Positions 9,020 to 17,935 of a stretch of DNA of 64,000 nucleotides are shown here, one piece after another. This stretch comes from JAUMBM01 sp964441755. GTDB taxonomy: Bacteria; Bacteroidota; Bacteroidia; Chitinophagales; Saprospiraceae. A model generated the notes under the pieces. The model was not told the origin of the DNA. It ran no database searches and was given only the letters and a program-made list of their open reading frames with translations. Position 1 is the stretch's first letter. The number at the start of each line of letters is the position of its first letter. The DNA lies in NCBI GenBank assembly GCA_964441755.1, contig CAYTVG010000002.1, forward strand, positions 186,001 to 250,000, read 5' to 3'. The position numbers and the translations under genes were made by a program.

Positions 9020-12000
9020 ATGCCAATCCTGAAAATTACCCATGTTGTCATTGGGATTTTACTGCTGTTAACAGAGGTGCGTGCCAGCGATGAGAGTTTT
9101 TGTCTTGCAGGCACGGTTCGTGTATTCACCAATCCCTCTCTGACGGAGGTGAATGTATGCTCGCCTCCGGGGGTTCCTGATTTTGTTTCCTTCAGACACA
9201 GTGTGGTCGCCATGCCAACGGGGTTTGCAATGGTCAACAGCAGCGACATCATCGTTTATGTTGGCCTGAACGGCAACATCAACTTTGATCTGTATCCGGC
9301 AGGTACCTATAGGGTATATGGATTTTCGTATCTGGGGGCAATGATAGGTCAGGTTGGAAGACCTTTGGCGACAACGGCGCTGGGGTCGGTCTGTTATCGA
9401 CTTTCTAATAATTTTATAACCGTCTACAATCAGGCGGCTGATGCAGGCACAATCAGTTCTTCAGCGGGTGCCGGACCAGTGGCTTTTTGTGTGGGCGATG
9501 GTCAGCCCAACATGCTGGGTGTATCCACGACAAGCCAGAGCAATGCATACGCCTGGTTGGTAACAGATGAGGATAACGTAATTCTGGGGATATATCCGGT
9601 TGGTTTTATCGATTTTGAGGGTCTCCCTGCCGGTATTGTTCGTGTGTGGGGGATTTCGTACGGGGGTAATAGTTTGCCACTGTCAGTTGGAGATCAGGTA
9701 AATCCAAGCAGCAATCAGGGAAGTTGCTACGATCTTTCGGACAATTTCATTGAAGTGAATAATTTCTATCCCGACGCCGGACAAATTTATCTGGAAGGCG
9801 GATCAGTGAGTTTTTCAGACTGTAATGCGGATGAATCCGGTGGCTTACTGACGGCTTTTCGCATCAATGCACTGCCGATTGACTACGTATTTGTACTTGC
9901 AACGCCTGATGGGGAGATTGTCGAAATACTGGCTGACAGCGTTTTGAATTTCAATGCGCTGGAGGTAGGTGCTTATCGCTTGTGGGGCGTTTCCTACACG
10001 GGATCTTTGACTATCCAGCCAGGGGATTTCATCACACAGCCGCTCTTGTCTACGGAGTGTAATGACCGTTCGGACAACTTCATACTGATAGAAAAATACG
10101 CGTTTGATGCGGGTAGTATTTCCTTGTCCGGAGGGGGGGCTGGTACTACGGTTTGTACTTTCGACGGACAACCCGATGTGCTTACCTTCGAAAGTATCTA
10201 TAACGGAAGTGAAAATCTCGTCTATCTAATTACAGATGCCACCGGTACACTGCTAGCTATAAGTGAAAATGAAGATATTGACTTTGAAAATGCTGAGGGA
10301 TCTGAGTTGCGGGTATGGACAGCCGTCTATACAGGAAATCTGTTACTGGAAGTGGGTACTTTTGTTCCTACAGCGGCTATCGCCGACGACTGTTATGCGC
10401 TGAGCGAAAATTTTGTGACGGTTAATCTGCAGCCAACGTATGCAGGTTTTGTATCGGGCAGTAGCCGCGATATTTGTAGAGGAACAACTGCTGAAATAAT
10501 ACTTTTTACAGCGGAAGCTGCGCAGTCGGTAAACTATCGCTGGTTGGTAGTTGATGCGCAAGGCATTATCAGGTCGGTTGAGGCTTCTGCAAGCATCGAC
10601 TTCAGCCTGCTGCCGCTCGGAGAATACAAGGTATACGGGTTAGCTTATACGGGTACGCTTACCGCACAGACGGGCGATTCAATCACGGATACAGGTTTTG
10701 CTTCTCAATGTTTTGATCTTTCCGATGATTTTGCAGAGGTTGCGATTAGCCGTATTGATGGTGGTACAGTGGTACTTGAAAACGGAGCTTTTCAGGCAAT
10801 TAGCTGTCAAGACGAGATCTTGCCTGATGTTTTTAATTTTCAGCATACTACATCGGCGGTAGGCAGTAACTATGTTTACTTGCTGACAGATAACAACAAC
10901 AATATTTTGGAGGTACTCACAGCTGGTTCAGTAGATCTGACCTTCAGACCGAGTGGTACTTTTAGGATATGGGGACTGTCATATGCAGGTGCACTTACAG
11001 CATCCATTGGTGCTAATGCTGCTTCTGCCGCACTTTCTTCTTCTTGTTTTCAACTGTCATCCAATCATTTGACGATTGTCAGGAGCGAAGTTGACGGGGG
11101 TGTCGTCAGTCTTTCCGGGGGTGCTCTGCAGATTAGTTTGTGTACGGCTCCCGGCAATGACGTTCTGCATTTTGATAGTACGGGTTTAAGTTCTTCGAAC
11201 GGATACATCTATCTGGTAACGGATATGAATAACCGGCTGCAGTATGTGGTCGATGAGGATTCGTTTGATTTCCGAATTACAACCGCCAGCAGTTTTAAGG
11301 TATGGGGTTTGGCTTACAGTGGTGTGCTGCTGCTGCAGACGGGCGCTGTTATCACCAACGCTGTGTTGTCTTCGCAGTGTTATGATCTGTCAGACAACTT
11401 TGTGACGGTTTTCAGAGAAACGCCGCCTGTACTCTCGCTAGCCACGTTCGAAGGTGATACTGAGCTGGCTTTCTGTCCCGGAGACGGCGAGCCTGATTAT
11501 TATCGGTTCAGAACTTTTGGCTCAACCAATGCCAATATCGCCTATATCCTTACGGATGAAAATTATATTATTCGCTCTGTACTGACGGTTGATCAAATAG
11601 ACTTTGATACAATGCCGAGCCAATTCTACTATGTGTGGGCACTGGCATATACAGGCACGCTAACCGCGAATGTGGGTGGGAATATATATGCTTCAGGACT
11701 TAGTTCAGACTGTTTTGTGCTTTCAGGCAACAGCATTCTCGTCTTCGCCGGAGACTATTCCGGGGGACAGATCACACTCTTTGGCGGTGATGTACTGGCC
11801 TATGCTTGTCCGGGAGACGGAGAACCGGATATTGTTTCTTTTTTCCATGACTTTACCATTGGCAGTGGCAATTATGTATATATACTGACGAATGAGGAGA
11901 ATGTGATACAATACGTGCAGGAGGAAAACAGCTTTGATTTTGACGGATTGCCGGAAGGGGTTACCCGGGTCTGGGGTTTGTTGTACAATGGTGAGTTGCT

Positions 12001-14107
12001 GGCAACAGAAGGGCTGGATCTCGATTTTCATCTGCTGGCAAGTAGCTGTTACGGATTGTCTGAGCAGTATGGAACTGTGTATCGCTACCTGCCTTCTGCC
12101 GACAGTATCACTACTGAAACCGGTGCTACTGCTGTAAGTGTCTGTTCAGGTGACGGGCAGGCAGATCAGTATAATTTTCAGGTGAGTGGGGCAAGTTTTG
12201 CTGCACTTACTTTTCTGGTTGTGGAAGACGGATTTTTAGTGGGAGCTGTTGACGATGCCAATTTTAATTTTGAGGGAAGTGGTGAGGGCAATTGGCAGGT
12301 GTATGGTTTATCGTATACGGGTAGCCTGCAGGTACTGCCCGGGGATAATATCTTTGAAGTTCCTTTGGCTTCCGGATGCTGGAAGTTGACGGACAACTTC
12401 GTACAATTAAATAAGGACAGAATCGATGGAGGCATCGTTCTGGATGCTACCAATCTGTCGACAAGGGATATCTATGTATGTATACAGGATGGACAGCAGG
12501 ATGTGTTTTCTTTTGCCAATACGGGTATTTCAGCTTCAGCTAACTATACCTACGTGAGGACTTCAGCTAACAATATCATTCTCAGCAGTAATCCTAGTGG
12601 CATATTCAATTTTGAGACCATGGGGCTCAATGCGATGAGGATACGCGGTCTTTCGTATACAGGGAATGCCAATTTGCCCGCCGGAGCCAATCTGCTGACA
12701 ACTGTGCTGTCTGATCGCTGCTATGATCTTTCAGAAAATGTGATTTCTGTTTATCGTGGTGTTACCAATGGTGGAGTCATTTCCTTCCCCGGGGGCAGCA
12801 ACCCCCTCACGCTTTGTGCCGTCAACGGACTGACTACTGTACAAGTAGCAACCAGCTCCGGCGCTAACCTGGGATATGTGTACGTGTTGCTTGATGCAAA
12901 CAATGCCGTTATGAAAGTTTTCCCGGGTACTGTTATCGATATGGCTTCTGTTTCTGAGGGCACTTATACAATTTACGGGCTTTCTTATGCGGGAACGCTG
13001 TTGGTTGAACAGGGGGACATCATTGATTTTACGACTTACGAGCCGGCTAGCAGTTGTTATGACTGGTCCGACAACTCGCTGACTATTAACCGCTCCCGCA
13101 ATTTGAACGGAGGTATGTTGGATACACAACTCGGGGCACTTGAATTTTATGTTTGTCCTAGTCCTACTGGTGGAAGTCCGCTCCTGATTTCTACTTCTTC
13201 TACGGATACGCCGTATAAGCTTGTGCTGACAAACGACAATGGGCAGGTGAGAATTCCTGACATGGGAAGCAATGCCATTGATATGGCCGACCTGCCTGTG
13301 GGTATCTTCCGCATTTATGGTATTTCCTATTCAGGGGCTTATACGGTCGGCGTAAATGCATCTATCAGCCAGTCCGATCTCAGCACAGGCTGCTGGGCGC
13401 TGTCACAAAATTTTATACGCATCGTCGTTCAATCGCCTGCCGGAGGCGTAGTGAATACTTCTCAGGGAGATGAGACAGTATCTGTGATTGTTGGTGACGG
13501 AGAAGCTGATGTTGTCACTTTTGCCAATAACAGTAGCTCACTGGCGCAGTATGCTTATCTGGTGACCGATGAGTTTAATAATTTGCTGTTCTACACCAAT
13601 ACTGATCTGATTGATTTTGAACCTACGGGTGCGGGTAGTTGTCGTGTTTGGGGCTTATCTTATACGGGTAACCTCACGCTGACGCCGGGTCAAAATGCGG
13701 CATTTTCGTCGTTGTCAGATGATTGTTTTGATCTGTCAGACAACTTTATCACGATAGTCCGTACAACGGGTTTACAGTCTGATCCTAGCAGCCAGTTGGC
13801 TGCAGATGCATCCTCAGCAGAGGCTATGGAAAGTGTGGTGACATCCCATGAGCAGGCGTTGAACTTGTGGCCCAACCCGGTACAACAGCAGCTTTGGCTG
13901 AAGGGGGGTACGGCTACTGACGGAAACGAGATGTCACAGGTGCTTATCTTTGATCTTGCAGGCAAACGGGTAGCTGAAGCCAGATTTACGCGGGCACAGC
14001 TGGCCGTTGGCGTAGAGATGGCTGTTGGACAGCTTCGACCGGGTATGTATCTGCTGCGCTGGCAGCAGGGCAATGAGGTGAAGACGCTGCGCTTCGTTAA
14101 GCAATAG
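9020..14107 (+). CDS. giant surface protein: 14 Cys-paired tandem repeats + T9SS domain
   Basis: A 1695-residue protein with a signal peptide (about 1-22). Fourteen divergent repeats of about 110-115 residues follow. Each carries, in order, a CxxDGxxD-like segment, a YVYLxTDxxNxIL strand, an acidic (I/F)DF segment, a hydrophobic V(W/Y)GLSYTG core and a C(Y/F)DLSDNFI segment. Most repeats have two cysteines about 80 residues apart, which suggests one disulfide each. In the last repeat the first Cys is Val (SVIVGDG) and a Cys appears before the core instead (GSCRVWGL). The last about 80 residues form a T9SS sorting domain (LWPNPV, ending LRFVKQ), so it should be exported across the outer membrane. 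The repeat has no named function I know of; an adhesin or stalk role is inference. Confidence 0.88.
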   Translation: MPILKITHVVIGILLLLTEVRASDESFCLAGTVRVFTNPSLTEVNVCSPPGVPDFVSFRHSVVAMPTGFAMVNSSDIIVYVGLNGNINFDLYPAGTYRVYGFSYLGAMIGQVGRPLATTALGSVCYRLSNNFITVYNQAADAGTISSSAGAGPVAFCVGDGQPNMLGVSTTSQSNAYAWLVTDEDNVILGIYPVGFIDFEGLPAGIVRVWGISYGGNSLPLSVGDQVNPSSNQGSCYDLSDNFIEVNNFYPDAGQIYLEGGSVSFSDCNADESGGLLTAFRINALPIDYVFVLATPDGEIVEILADSVLNFNALEVGAYRLWGVSYTGSLTIQPGDFITQPLLSTECNDRSDNFILIEKYAFDAGSISLSGGGAGTTVCTFDGQPDVLTFESIYNGSENLVYLITDATGTLLAISENEDIDFENAEGSELRVWTAVYTGNLLLEVGTFVPTAAIADDCYALSENFVTVNLQPTYAGFVSGSSRDICRGTTAEIILFTAEAAQSVNYRWLVVDAQGIIRSVEASASIDFSLLPLGEYKVYGLAYTGTLTAQTGDSITDTGFASQCFDLSDDFAEVAISRIDGGTVVLENGAFQAISCQDEILPDVFNFQHTTSAVGSNYVYLLTDNNNNILEVLTAGSVDLTFRPSGTFRIWGLSYAGALTASIGANAASAALSSSCFQLSSNHLTIVRSEVDGGVVSLSGGALQISLCTAPGNDVLHFDSTGLSSSNGYIYLVTDMNNRLQYVVDEDSFDFRITTASSFKVWGLAYSGVLLLQTGAVITNAVLSSQCYDLSDNFVTVFRETPPVLSLATFEGDTELAFCPGDGEPDYYRFRTFGSTNANIAYILTDENYIIRSVLTVDQIDFDTMPSQFYYVWALAYTGTLTANVGGNIYASGLSSDCFVLSGNSILVFAGDYSGGQITLFGGDVLAYACPGDGEPDIVSFFHDFTIGSGNYVYILTNEENVIQYVQEENSFDFDGLPEGVTRVWGLLYNGELLATEGLDLDFHLLASSCYGLSEQYGTVYRYLPSADSITTETGATAVSVCSGDGQADQYNFQVSGASFAALTFLVVEDGFLVGAVDDANFNFEGSGEGNWQVYGLSYTGSLQVLPGDNIFEVPLASGCWKLTDNFVQLNKDRIDGGIVLDATNLSTRDIYVCIQDGQQDVFSFANTGISASANYTYVRTSANNIILSSNPSGIFNFETMGLNAMRIRGLSYTGNANLPAGANLLTTVLSDRCYDLSENVISVYRGVTNGGVISFPGGSNPLTLCAVNGLTTVQVATSSGANLGYVYVLLDANNAVMKVFPGTVIDMASVSEGTYTIYGLSYAGTLLVEQGDIIDFTTYEPASSCYDWSDNSLTINRSRNLNGGMLDTQLGALEFYVCPSPTGGSPLLISTSSTDTPYKLVLTNDNGQVRIPDMGSNAIDMADLPVGIFRIYGISYSGAYTVGVNASISQSDLSTGCWALSQNFIRIVVQSPAGGVVNTSQGDETVSVIVGDGEADVVTFANNSSSLAQYAYLVTDEFNNLLFYTNTDLIDFEPTGAGSCRVWGLSYTGNLTLTPGQNAAFSSLSDDCFDLSDNFITIVRTTGLQSDPSSQLAADASSAEAMESVVTSHEQALNLWPNPVQQQLWLKGGTATDGNEMSQVLIFDLAGKRVAEARFTRAQLAVGVEMAVGQLRPGMYLLRWQQGNEVKTLRFVKQ

Positions 14108-14154
14108 GCACGACTCTTTGATTTTTTTTAAAAAATAAACCATAGGCGTTTGTT

Positions 14155-14196
14155 CAAAAGGCTCTTTGGCTGCTAATGCAGCTAAAGGGCCTTTTG
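14155..14196 (+). terminator. long-stem hairpin after surface-protein gene
   Basis: A 19-bp stem (two G-U wobbles) starting CAAAAGGC and ending GCCTTTTG, with a TAAT loop, lies 47 bp after the stop codon of the 14-repeat protein. The following sequence becomes T-rich only after 12 nt, so termination is likely but the tail is imperfect. Confidence 0.65.
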
Positions 14197-14217
14197 AGAA
14201 AGCCCCGGTTTTTTCAG

Positions 14218-14225
14218 TATCTTGC
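14218..14225 (+). promoter_or_regulatory. -7 box of xseB (TATCTTGC)
   Basis: TATCTTGC differs from TAnnTTTG at the last two bases and lies 16 nt upstream of the xseB ATG, directly after the preceding hairpin. Confidence 0.45.
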
Positions 14226-14241
14226 AAGAAAAGCTGCAATA

Positions 14242-14424
14242 ATGAACCAAACCTATGAGCAGGCCGTTGCTGAGCTCAAGCAAATCGCTGAATACCTCGA
14301 ACAGGAAAATTTGGATGTGGATCTGATGATGGAAAAATCGGCAAGGGCTGCAGTCTTGCTAGATTATTGTCGACAGAAGCTTTTTCAGGCGGAAGAAGAT
14401 CTCAAACAGTTGTTTCCTGACTAG
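14242..14424 (+). CDS. xseB: exodeoxyribonuclease VII small subunit
   Basis: A 60-residue all-helical protein starting MNQTYEQAVAEL. The YEQAVAELKQI segment, a central LE..NLDVD..M and the C-terminal LDYCRQKLFQAEEDL match XseB, which multimerises around XseA to form exonuclease VII. That enzyme degrades single-stranded DNA from both ends. An in-frame ATG at 14176 would extend the protein, but it lies inside the upstream hairpin and before the -7 box, so 14242 is chosen. The partner xseA is at 16709-17935 on the opposite strand rather than in an operon, as is common outside Proteobacteria. Confidence 0.9.
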   Translation: MNQTYEQAVAELKQIAEYLEQENLDVDLMMEKSARAAVLLDYCRQKLFQAEEDLKQLFPD

Positions 14425-14532
14425 TGGGTGGGCTGCATGCTGCTGGCTTTCTGCAGGATCTTTATTTTTATGATCACTTGAGGAATATATATCACTGGTG
14501 TATTCCGATTTGTTAGCGAACTTTGCAGAAAA

Positions 14533-15036
14533 ATGATGCGCAACATGCTTTTAGCTGTAAGTTTATTTGCCTTTCTACAGTGTCAGTCTCCGCAACCCAC
14601 TTCTGTACCGGCTGATTCCATACCGGTATTGGCCACTTTTGACCAGCTCGAACAACGTCTCGCAGGAGGGGGGGATACTACCTTCGTTGTCAATTTTTGG
14701 GCTACAACCTGTCCGCCTTGTCGTAAAGAGATGCCACTGCTCGAAGCTTTTAATGCCGAAAGGGGAGAAAGCCCGCATAAAGTGCTGCTTGTGAGTCTGG
14801 ACCGGCTTGCTGATGTTGAGACGAGGGTAGGTGATTACGTGCGATCAGCAGATCTGAAAAGTGAAGTATTTTTGCTCGCAGATCCGCAGTGGAATGTGTG
14901 GACAGGCAAGGTGGATACGAGTTGGTACGGCGCACTACCGGCTACCTGGGTTGTCAGGGCTGATGCCAGGGCATTTCAATTTGGCGCTTTCGAACGTATT
15001 GAAGATATCAAGGCACTCACACAGAAGGTACGATAG
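14533..15036 (+). CDS. TlpA-like thioredoxin-fold lipoprotein
   Basis: A 167-residue periplasm-facing thioredoxin-fold protein. A short signal sequence ends in a lipobox (FLQ-C17), so it should be lipid-anchored. The redox motif C60-PP-C63 sits in WATTCPPCRKEMP at the start of helix 1. The cis-proline region (LPATWVV) and the extra insert typical of TlpA/ResA proteins are present. Relatives reduce periplasmic disulfides, for example during cytochrome c maturation. The substrate here is unknown and no cytochrome maturation gene is adjacent. It lies between xseB and purC on the same strand. Confidence 0.88.
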   Translation: MMRNMLLAVSLFAFLQCQSPQPTSVPADSIPVLATFDQLEQRLAGGGDTTFVVNFWATTCPPCRKEMPLLEAFNAERGESPHKVLLVSLDRLADVETRVGDYVRSADLKSEVFLLADPQWNVWTGKVDTSWYGALPATWVVRADARAFQFGAFERIEDIKALTQKVR

Positions 15037-15106
15037 GGTAGACCGAGCTAAGGTATCCGGCTGAAATAGTTCGGTTGGCTATGCCACAGGTCTACATGAA
15101 TAGTGC

Positions 15107-15114
15107 TACCTTTG
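15107..15114 (+). promoter_or_regulatory. -7 box of purC (TACCTTTG)
   Basis: An exact TAnnTTTG box 18 nt upstream of the purC ATG at 15133. It overlaps an in-frame GTG at 15103, which argues against that codon as the start. Confidence 0.65.
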
Positions 15115-15132
15115 CCGCAAATTGTCAAAAAT

Positions 15133-16086
15133 ATGGTTCACGCAATCATGGGTACGCAGTATGAGCTACCCGGACAAACGGCTTTTTACAAAGGTAAAGT
15201 AAGGGATGTCTATTCGGTAGGGGATCTGCTTGTAATGGTTGCTTCCGACAGAATCTCAGCTTTTGACCATGTACTGCCCCGGCCAATACCCTATAAAGGT
15301 CAGGTGCTTAATCAACTTGCGGCTCATTTTCTTAATGCGACGCGTGATATTTGTCCCAACTGGCTGCTGAGTACGCCGGACCCCAATGTTGCTATCGGGA
15401 AGAAATGTGAGCCACTGCGCGTAGAAATGGTCATCAGGGGCTACCTGGCGGGTCACGCCTGGCGGGAATATGAAGCCGGAAAACGAAGTATTTGTGGTGT
15501 GGCTATCCCGGAAGGAATGCGGGAAGCTGACCGATTTCCGCAGCCTATTATCACACCGGCTACCAAGGCTGATGAGGGGCATGATGAGGACATTTCAAGA
15601 GAAGATATCTTGCAGTCAGGGCTGGTGTCGGAAGAGCACTATTTGTTGATGGAATCCTACACTCGGCAGCTTTTCCGAAGGGGTACAGAAATGGCTGCCC
15701 GGCATGGGTTGCTGCTGGTAGATACCAAATATGAATTTGGACTCTATAAAGGACAGGTGACGCTGATCGACGAAATCCACACCCCGGATAGTTCGCGCTA
15801 CTACCTGGCAGAGGGTTACGAAACACGGCAGATATCAGGTGAACGCCAACGCCAGCTTTCTAAGGAATTTGTACGGGAATGGCTGATGGCGCATGGATTT
15901 CAGGGACTCCATGACCAACTGATGCCAACGATGCCCGATAGCCTGGTAGAAGAAATCAGCGCCCGCTACATCGAGCTATACGAGAAAGTCACGGGCCTTT
16001 CCTTTGTACCGGCACCGACAGAAGAACTCTCTGAAAGGATATACCAAAATATTCTGCAGGGGCTACAGGCGCTGTCCAATCAGTGA
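15133..16086 (+). CDS. purC: SAICAR synthetase (purine biosynthesis)
   Basis: A 317-residue phosphoribosylaminoimidazole-succinocarboxamide synthase, which joins CAIR and aspartate with ATP in step 8 of IMP synthesis. The N-terminal GKVRDVY motif, SDRISAFD, the signature VEMVIRGYLAGHAWREY and the LLVDTKYEFG/DEIHTPDSSRY segment are all present. Its length is that of the longer (yeast ADE1-like) form common in Bacteroidota. The start is set by the -7 box at 15107-15114; an ATG at 15148 is a possible alternative. It is a lone pur gene here, with its own promoter, and converges on rpsU. Confidence 0.97.
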   Translation: MVHAIMGTQYELPGQTAFYKGKVRDVYSVGDLLVMVASDRISAFDHVLPRPIPYKGQVLNQLAAHFLNATRDICPNWLLSTPDPNVAIGKKCEPLRVEMVIRGYLAGHAWREYEAGKRSICGVAIPEGMREADRFPQPIITPATKADEGHDEDISREDILQSGLVSEEHYLLMESYTRQLFRRGTEMAARHGLLLVDTKYEFGLYKGQVTLIDEIHTPDSSRYYLAEGYETRQISGERQRQLSKEFVREWLMAHGFQGLHDQLMPTMPDSLVEEISARYIELYEKVTGLSFVPAPTEELSERIYQNILQGLQALSNQ

Positions 16087-16111
16087 AACAGCACTTAGTG
16101 TATAAAAAACA

Positions 16112-16149
16112 AAGCTGCCGATACAAGTAACAACTTATATCGGCAGCTT
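16112..16149. terminator. bidirectional terminator between purC and rpsU
   Basis: A 12-bp stem AAGCTGCCGATA/TATCGGCAGCTT is preceded by an A-rich run, which reads as a T-run on the - strand. It ends rpsU and probably purC as well. Confidence 0.8.
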
Positions 16150-16207
16150 GCTTGCCTTTAAATACATGTTAGCTTTTATTGGCAACTATATTGCAGAGAG
16201 CAGCGAC

Positions 16208-16405
16208 TTATTGCGCTTCCTCTTCTCTAATGACCTGCTCCTTGTAAACAGCCTTGAGTACTTGATCACGGCGCTTTACGCTTGGCTTAACAAACTCGCG
16301 GCGCTCACGCAATTGGCGCATGATTCCTGCGTTCTGGAACTTGCGCTTATAGCGCTTCAGTGCTTTGTCAATATTTTCGCCATCGCGAATATCAATAATC
16401 AGCAT
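16208..16405 (-). CDS. rpsU: 30S ribosomal protein S21
   Basis: A 65-residue, strongly basic protein. The start MLIIDIRDGENIDKALKRYKRK is typical of the longer Bacteroidota S21, followed by the arginine-rich RQLRERREFVKPS and a C-terminal helix. S21 binds the small-subunit platform near the 16S rRNA 3' end; in Bacteroidota it is known to help occlude the anti-Shine-Dalgarno sequence, consistent with the scarcity of Shine-Dalgarno sequences in this window. It is monocistronic, with its own -33/-7 promoter and terminator. Confidence 0.97.
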   Translation of the reverse strand: MLIIDIRDGENIDKALKRYKRKFQNAGIMRQLRERREFVKPSVKRRDQVLKAVYKEQVIREEEAQ

Positions 16406-16708
16406 AGATACATTTGATTTAATTTTCGGTGGGCAAAGGTAGATAAGAGCAACAAGATTTGCAATTTTTCAGGTATGATTTTTTGAAAAAAATGAAAAAA
16501 ATATGATTTGTAAGGAATAGCGTTGAGCGATATTTATCTGCCGACGCATACTGTAGCAATTATCTTCCTACTTAGCATCTATTCCGAAAGGGCGATCGGA
16601 GGCAAATGAGCGCCGTTTTTACGATTGTTACTGTTGGAAGAAGCCTGATCGATGCCAGTTATCTTCGGATGATAAGATTTGGGGGCTGTTGTAATTTCTG
16701 GTATACAC
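16406..16708. other. gene-free interval between rpsU and xseA
   Basis: About 300 bp holding the rpsU promoter at its left end. The rest (about 16470-16708) shows no coding frame, hairpin or promoter box that I can support. Confidence 0.6.
16434..16464 (-). promoter_or_regulatory. rpsU: rpsU promoter (TTG ... TACCTTTG)
   Basis: On the - strand an exact -7 box TACCTTTG (16434-16441) is preceded by TTG (16462-16464) with a 20-bp spacer, fitting the Bacteroidota -33/-7 arrangement. The predicted leader is about 25 nt. Confidence 0.7.
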
Positions 16709-17935
16709 CTAGTCGACGATGAGTCTGATTTGGCCACCTTCCGTTAGCAGATCCAGCTGTTGTCCTTTAGATACCTGCCGGGGGTCACGGACAATTTTTC
16801 CATTGTGCGTAGCAATAGAGAATCCTCTTTTAAGCTGGCGCTCGAGGCTTAGTGTTGACAGCAGTCTTGATAAGCTGCTGATTTCAATTTCAGCTGCCCG
16901 CAGTTTTACCCTGCTGCGTAGGGGTATGTCGCTTGCCAGCTGTTTCAGCACCACATTTTTTTGTTTCCAGTTGGCCCTGGCAGCTGTGTACAAGCGGTTA
17001 GAGAGGGCGTTGAAGCGTATGTTTTTGGTGTATAGTTGATCGAGCTGGCTAAGCCGGATGTTTTGAAGAATATCATTCAGCATATCCAGATTTCTCAGTT
17101 GTCTGGCAATTAGCCACTCAGCGACAGCCGTAGGCGTTTTTAACTTTTCGCGTGCAATCAGGTCAATCAGCGATTCGTCAATCTGATGTCCAATGCCAGT
17201 GAGCAGCGGCAACGGGCATACAGCCGCAGCCTTGCAGATCTCGATATTGTTGAAAACAGCCAAATCGGTACGGGCACCACCGCCGCGCAGCACAGCGACA
17301 GCATCGAACCGTTGGTGCTGTTGACCAATTGCGGCCAGCTGCTGGCTCACTTCAGCTATAGCAGCCGTACCTTGCATAGCAGCAGGGAAGAGGCTTATCG
17401 AAAAATGAAAACCGTAAGGGTTGCCGGCCAGCTGATCTATAAAATCCTGATAGCCGGCAGCAGTGGGGGAACTGATCACAGCTATTCGTTTGATGAGCGC
17501 AGGCAATTGGATAGCCTTATTGAGTTCCAGTAGACCTTCCTTTTTGAGAAAAAGATAAGTTTGCTCGCGACTTGCGGCCAGTTGACCGTAAGTATAAGCA
17601 GGGTCAATGTCTTCAATAACCAACTTAAGACCGAAGCGCTCGTGGAATTCTACTTGTACCAGCAGACTCACTTGCATCCCTTCTTCCAACATGTTGTAGA
17701 GCGTGCTACCGTGTTTTGTCAGTAGCTGACTGTAGCGATTAGACCACACTACAGCATTCACCTGCGCAACAACCTGGTCGTTATTTTCTCCTTTCTCTAC
17801 GAGCTCGATATACAAATGGCCACGTGACAGATTGGTTTTCAGGATTTCTGCCTTCACCCACAGACTTGTCTGAAAATTCAGGGCGATAACACGTTTTAGG
17901 TGCTTTTGCAGGTCGATAAGTGTTATTGCGTTCAT
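16709..17935 (-). CDS. xseA: exodeoxyribonuclease VII large subunit
   Basis: A 408-residue catalytic subunit of exonuclease VII. The N-terminal OB-fold (about 1-105) contains LWVKAEI and a GHLYIELVEK strand. The nuclease core includes IAVISSPTAAGYQDFIDQL, the AVLRGGGARTDLAVFNN segment and PLLTGIGHQIDESLIDLIA with the catalytic GHxxD-type residues. A coiled-coil region (about 280-350) that binds XseB copies follows, then the C-terminal LKRGFSI strand. The length is normal. The gene is monocistronic, about 2.3 kb from xseB and on the opposite strand. Confidence 0.95.
   Translation of the reverse strand: MNAITLIDLQKHLKRVIALNFQTSLWVKAEILKTNLSRGHLYIELVEKGENNDQVVAQVNAVVWSNRYSQLLTKHGSTLYNMLEEGMQVSLLVQVEFHERFGLKLVIEDIDPAYTYGQLAASREQTYLFLKKEGLLELNKAIQLPALIKRIAVISSPTAAGYQDFIDQLAGNPYGFHFSISLFPAAMQGTAAIAEVSQQLAAIGQQHQRFDAVAVLRGGGARTDLAVFNNIEICKAAAVCPLPLLTGIGHQIDESLIDLIAREKLKTPTAVAEWLIARQLRNLDMLNDILQNIRLSQLDQLYTKNIRFNALSNRLYTAARANWKQKNVVLKQLASDIPLRSRVKLRAAEIEISSLSRLLSTLSLERQLKRGFSIATHNGKIVRDPRQVSKGQQLDLLTEGGQIRLIVD

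Noticed and set aside
9440..13760. CRISPR-like or satellite DNA in the repeat gene
   Set aside because: The periodicity is at the protein level only (about 340 bp units with strongly diverged DNA); there are no short identical direct repeats with spacers.
15103..15132. GTG start extending purC by 10 codons
   Set aside because: It overlaps the exact -7 promoter box and adds residues not found at the usual PurC start.
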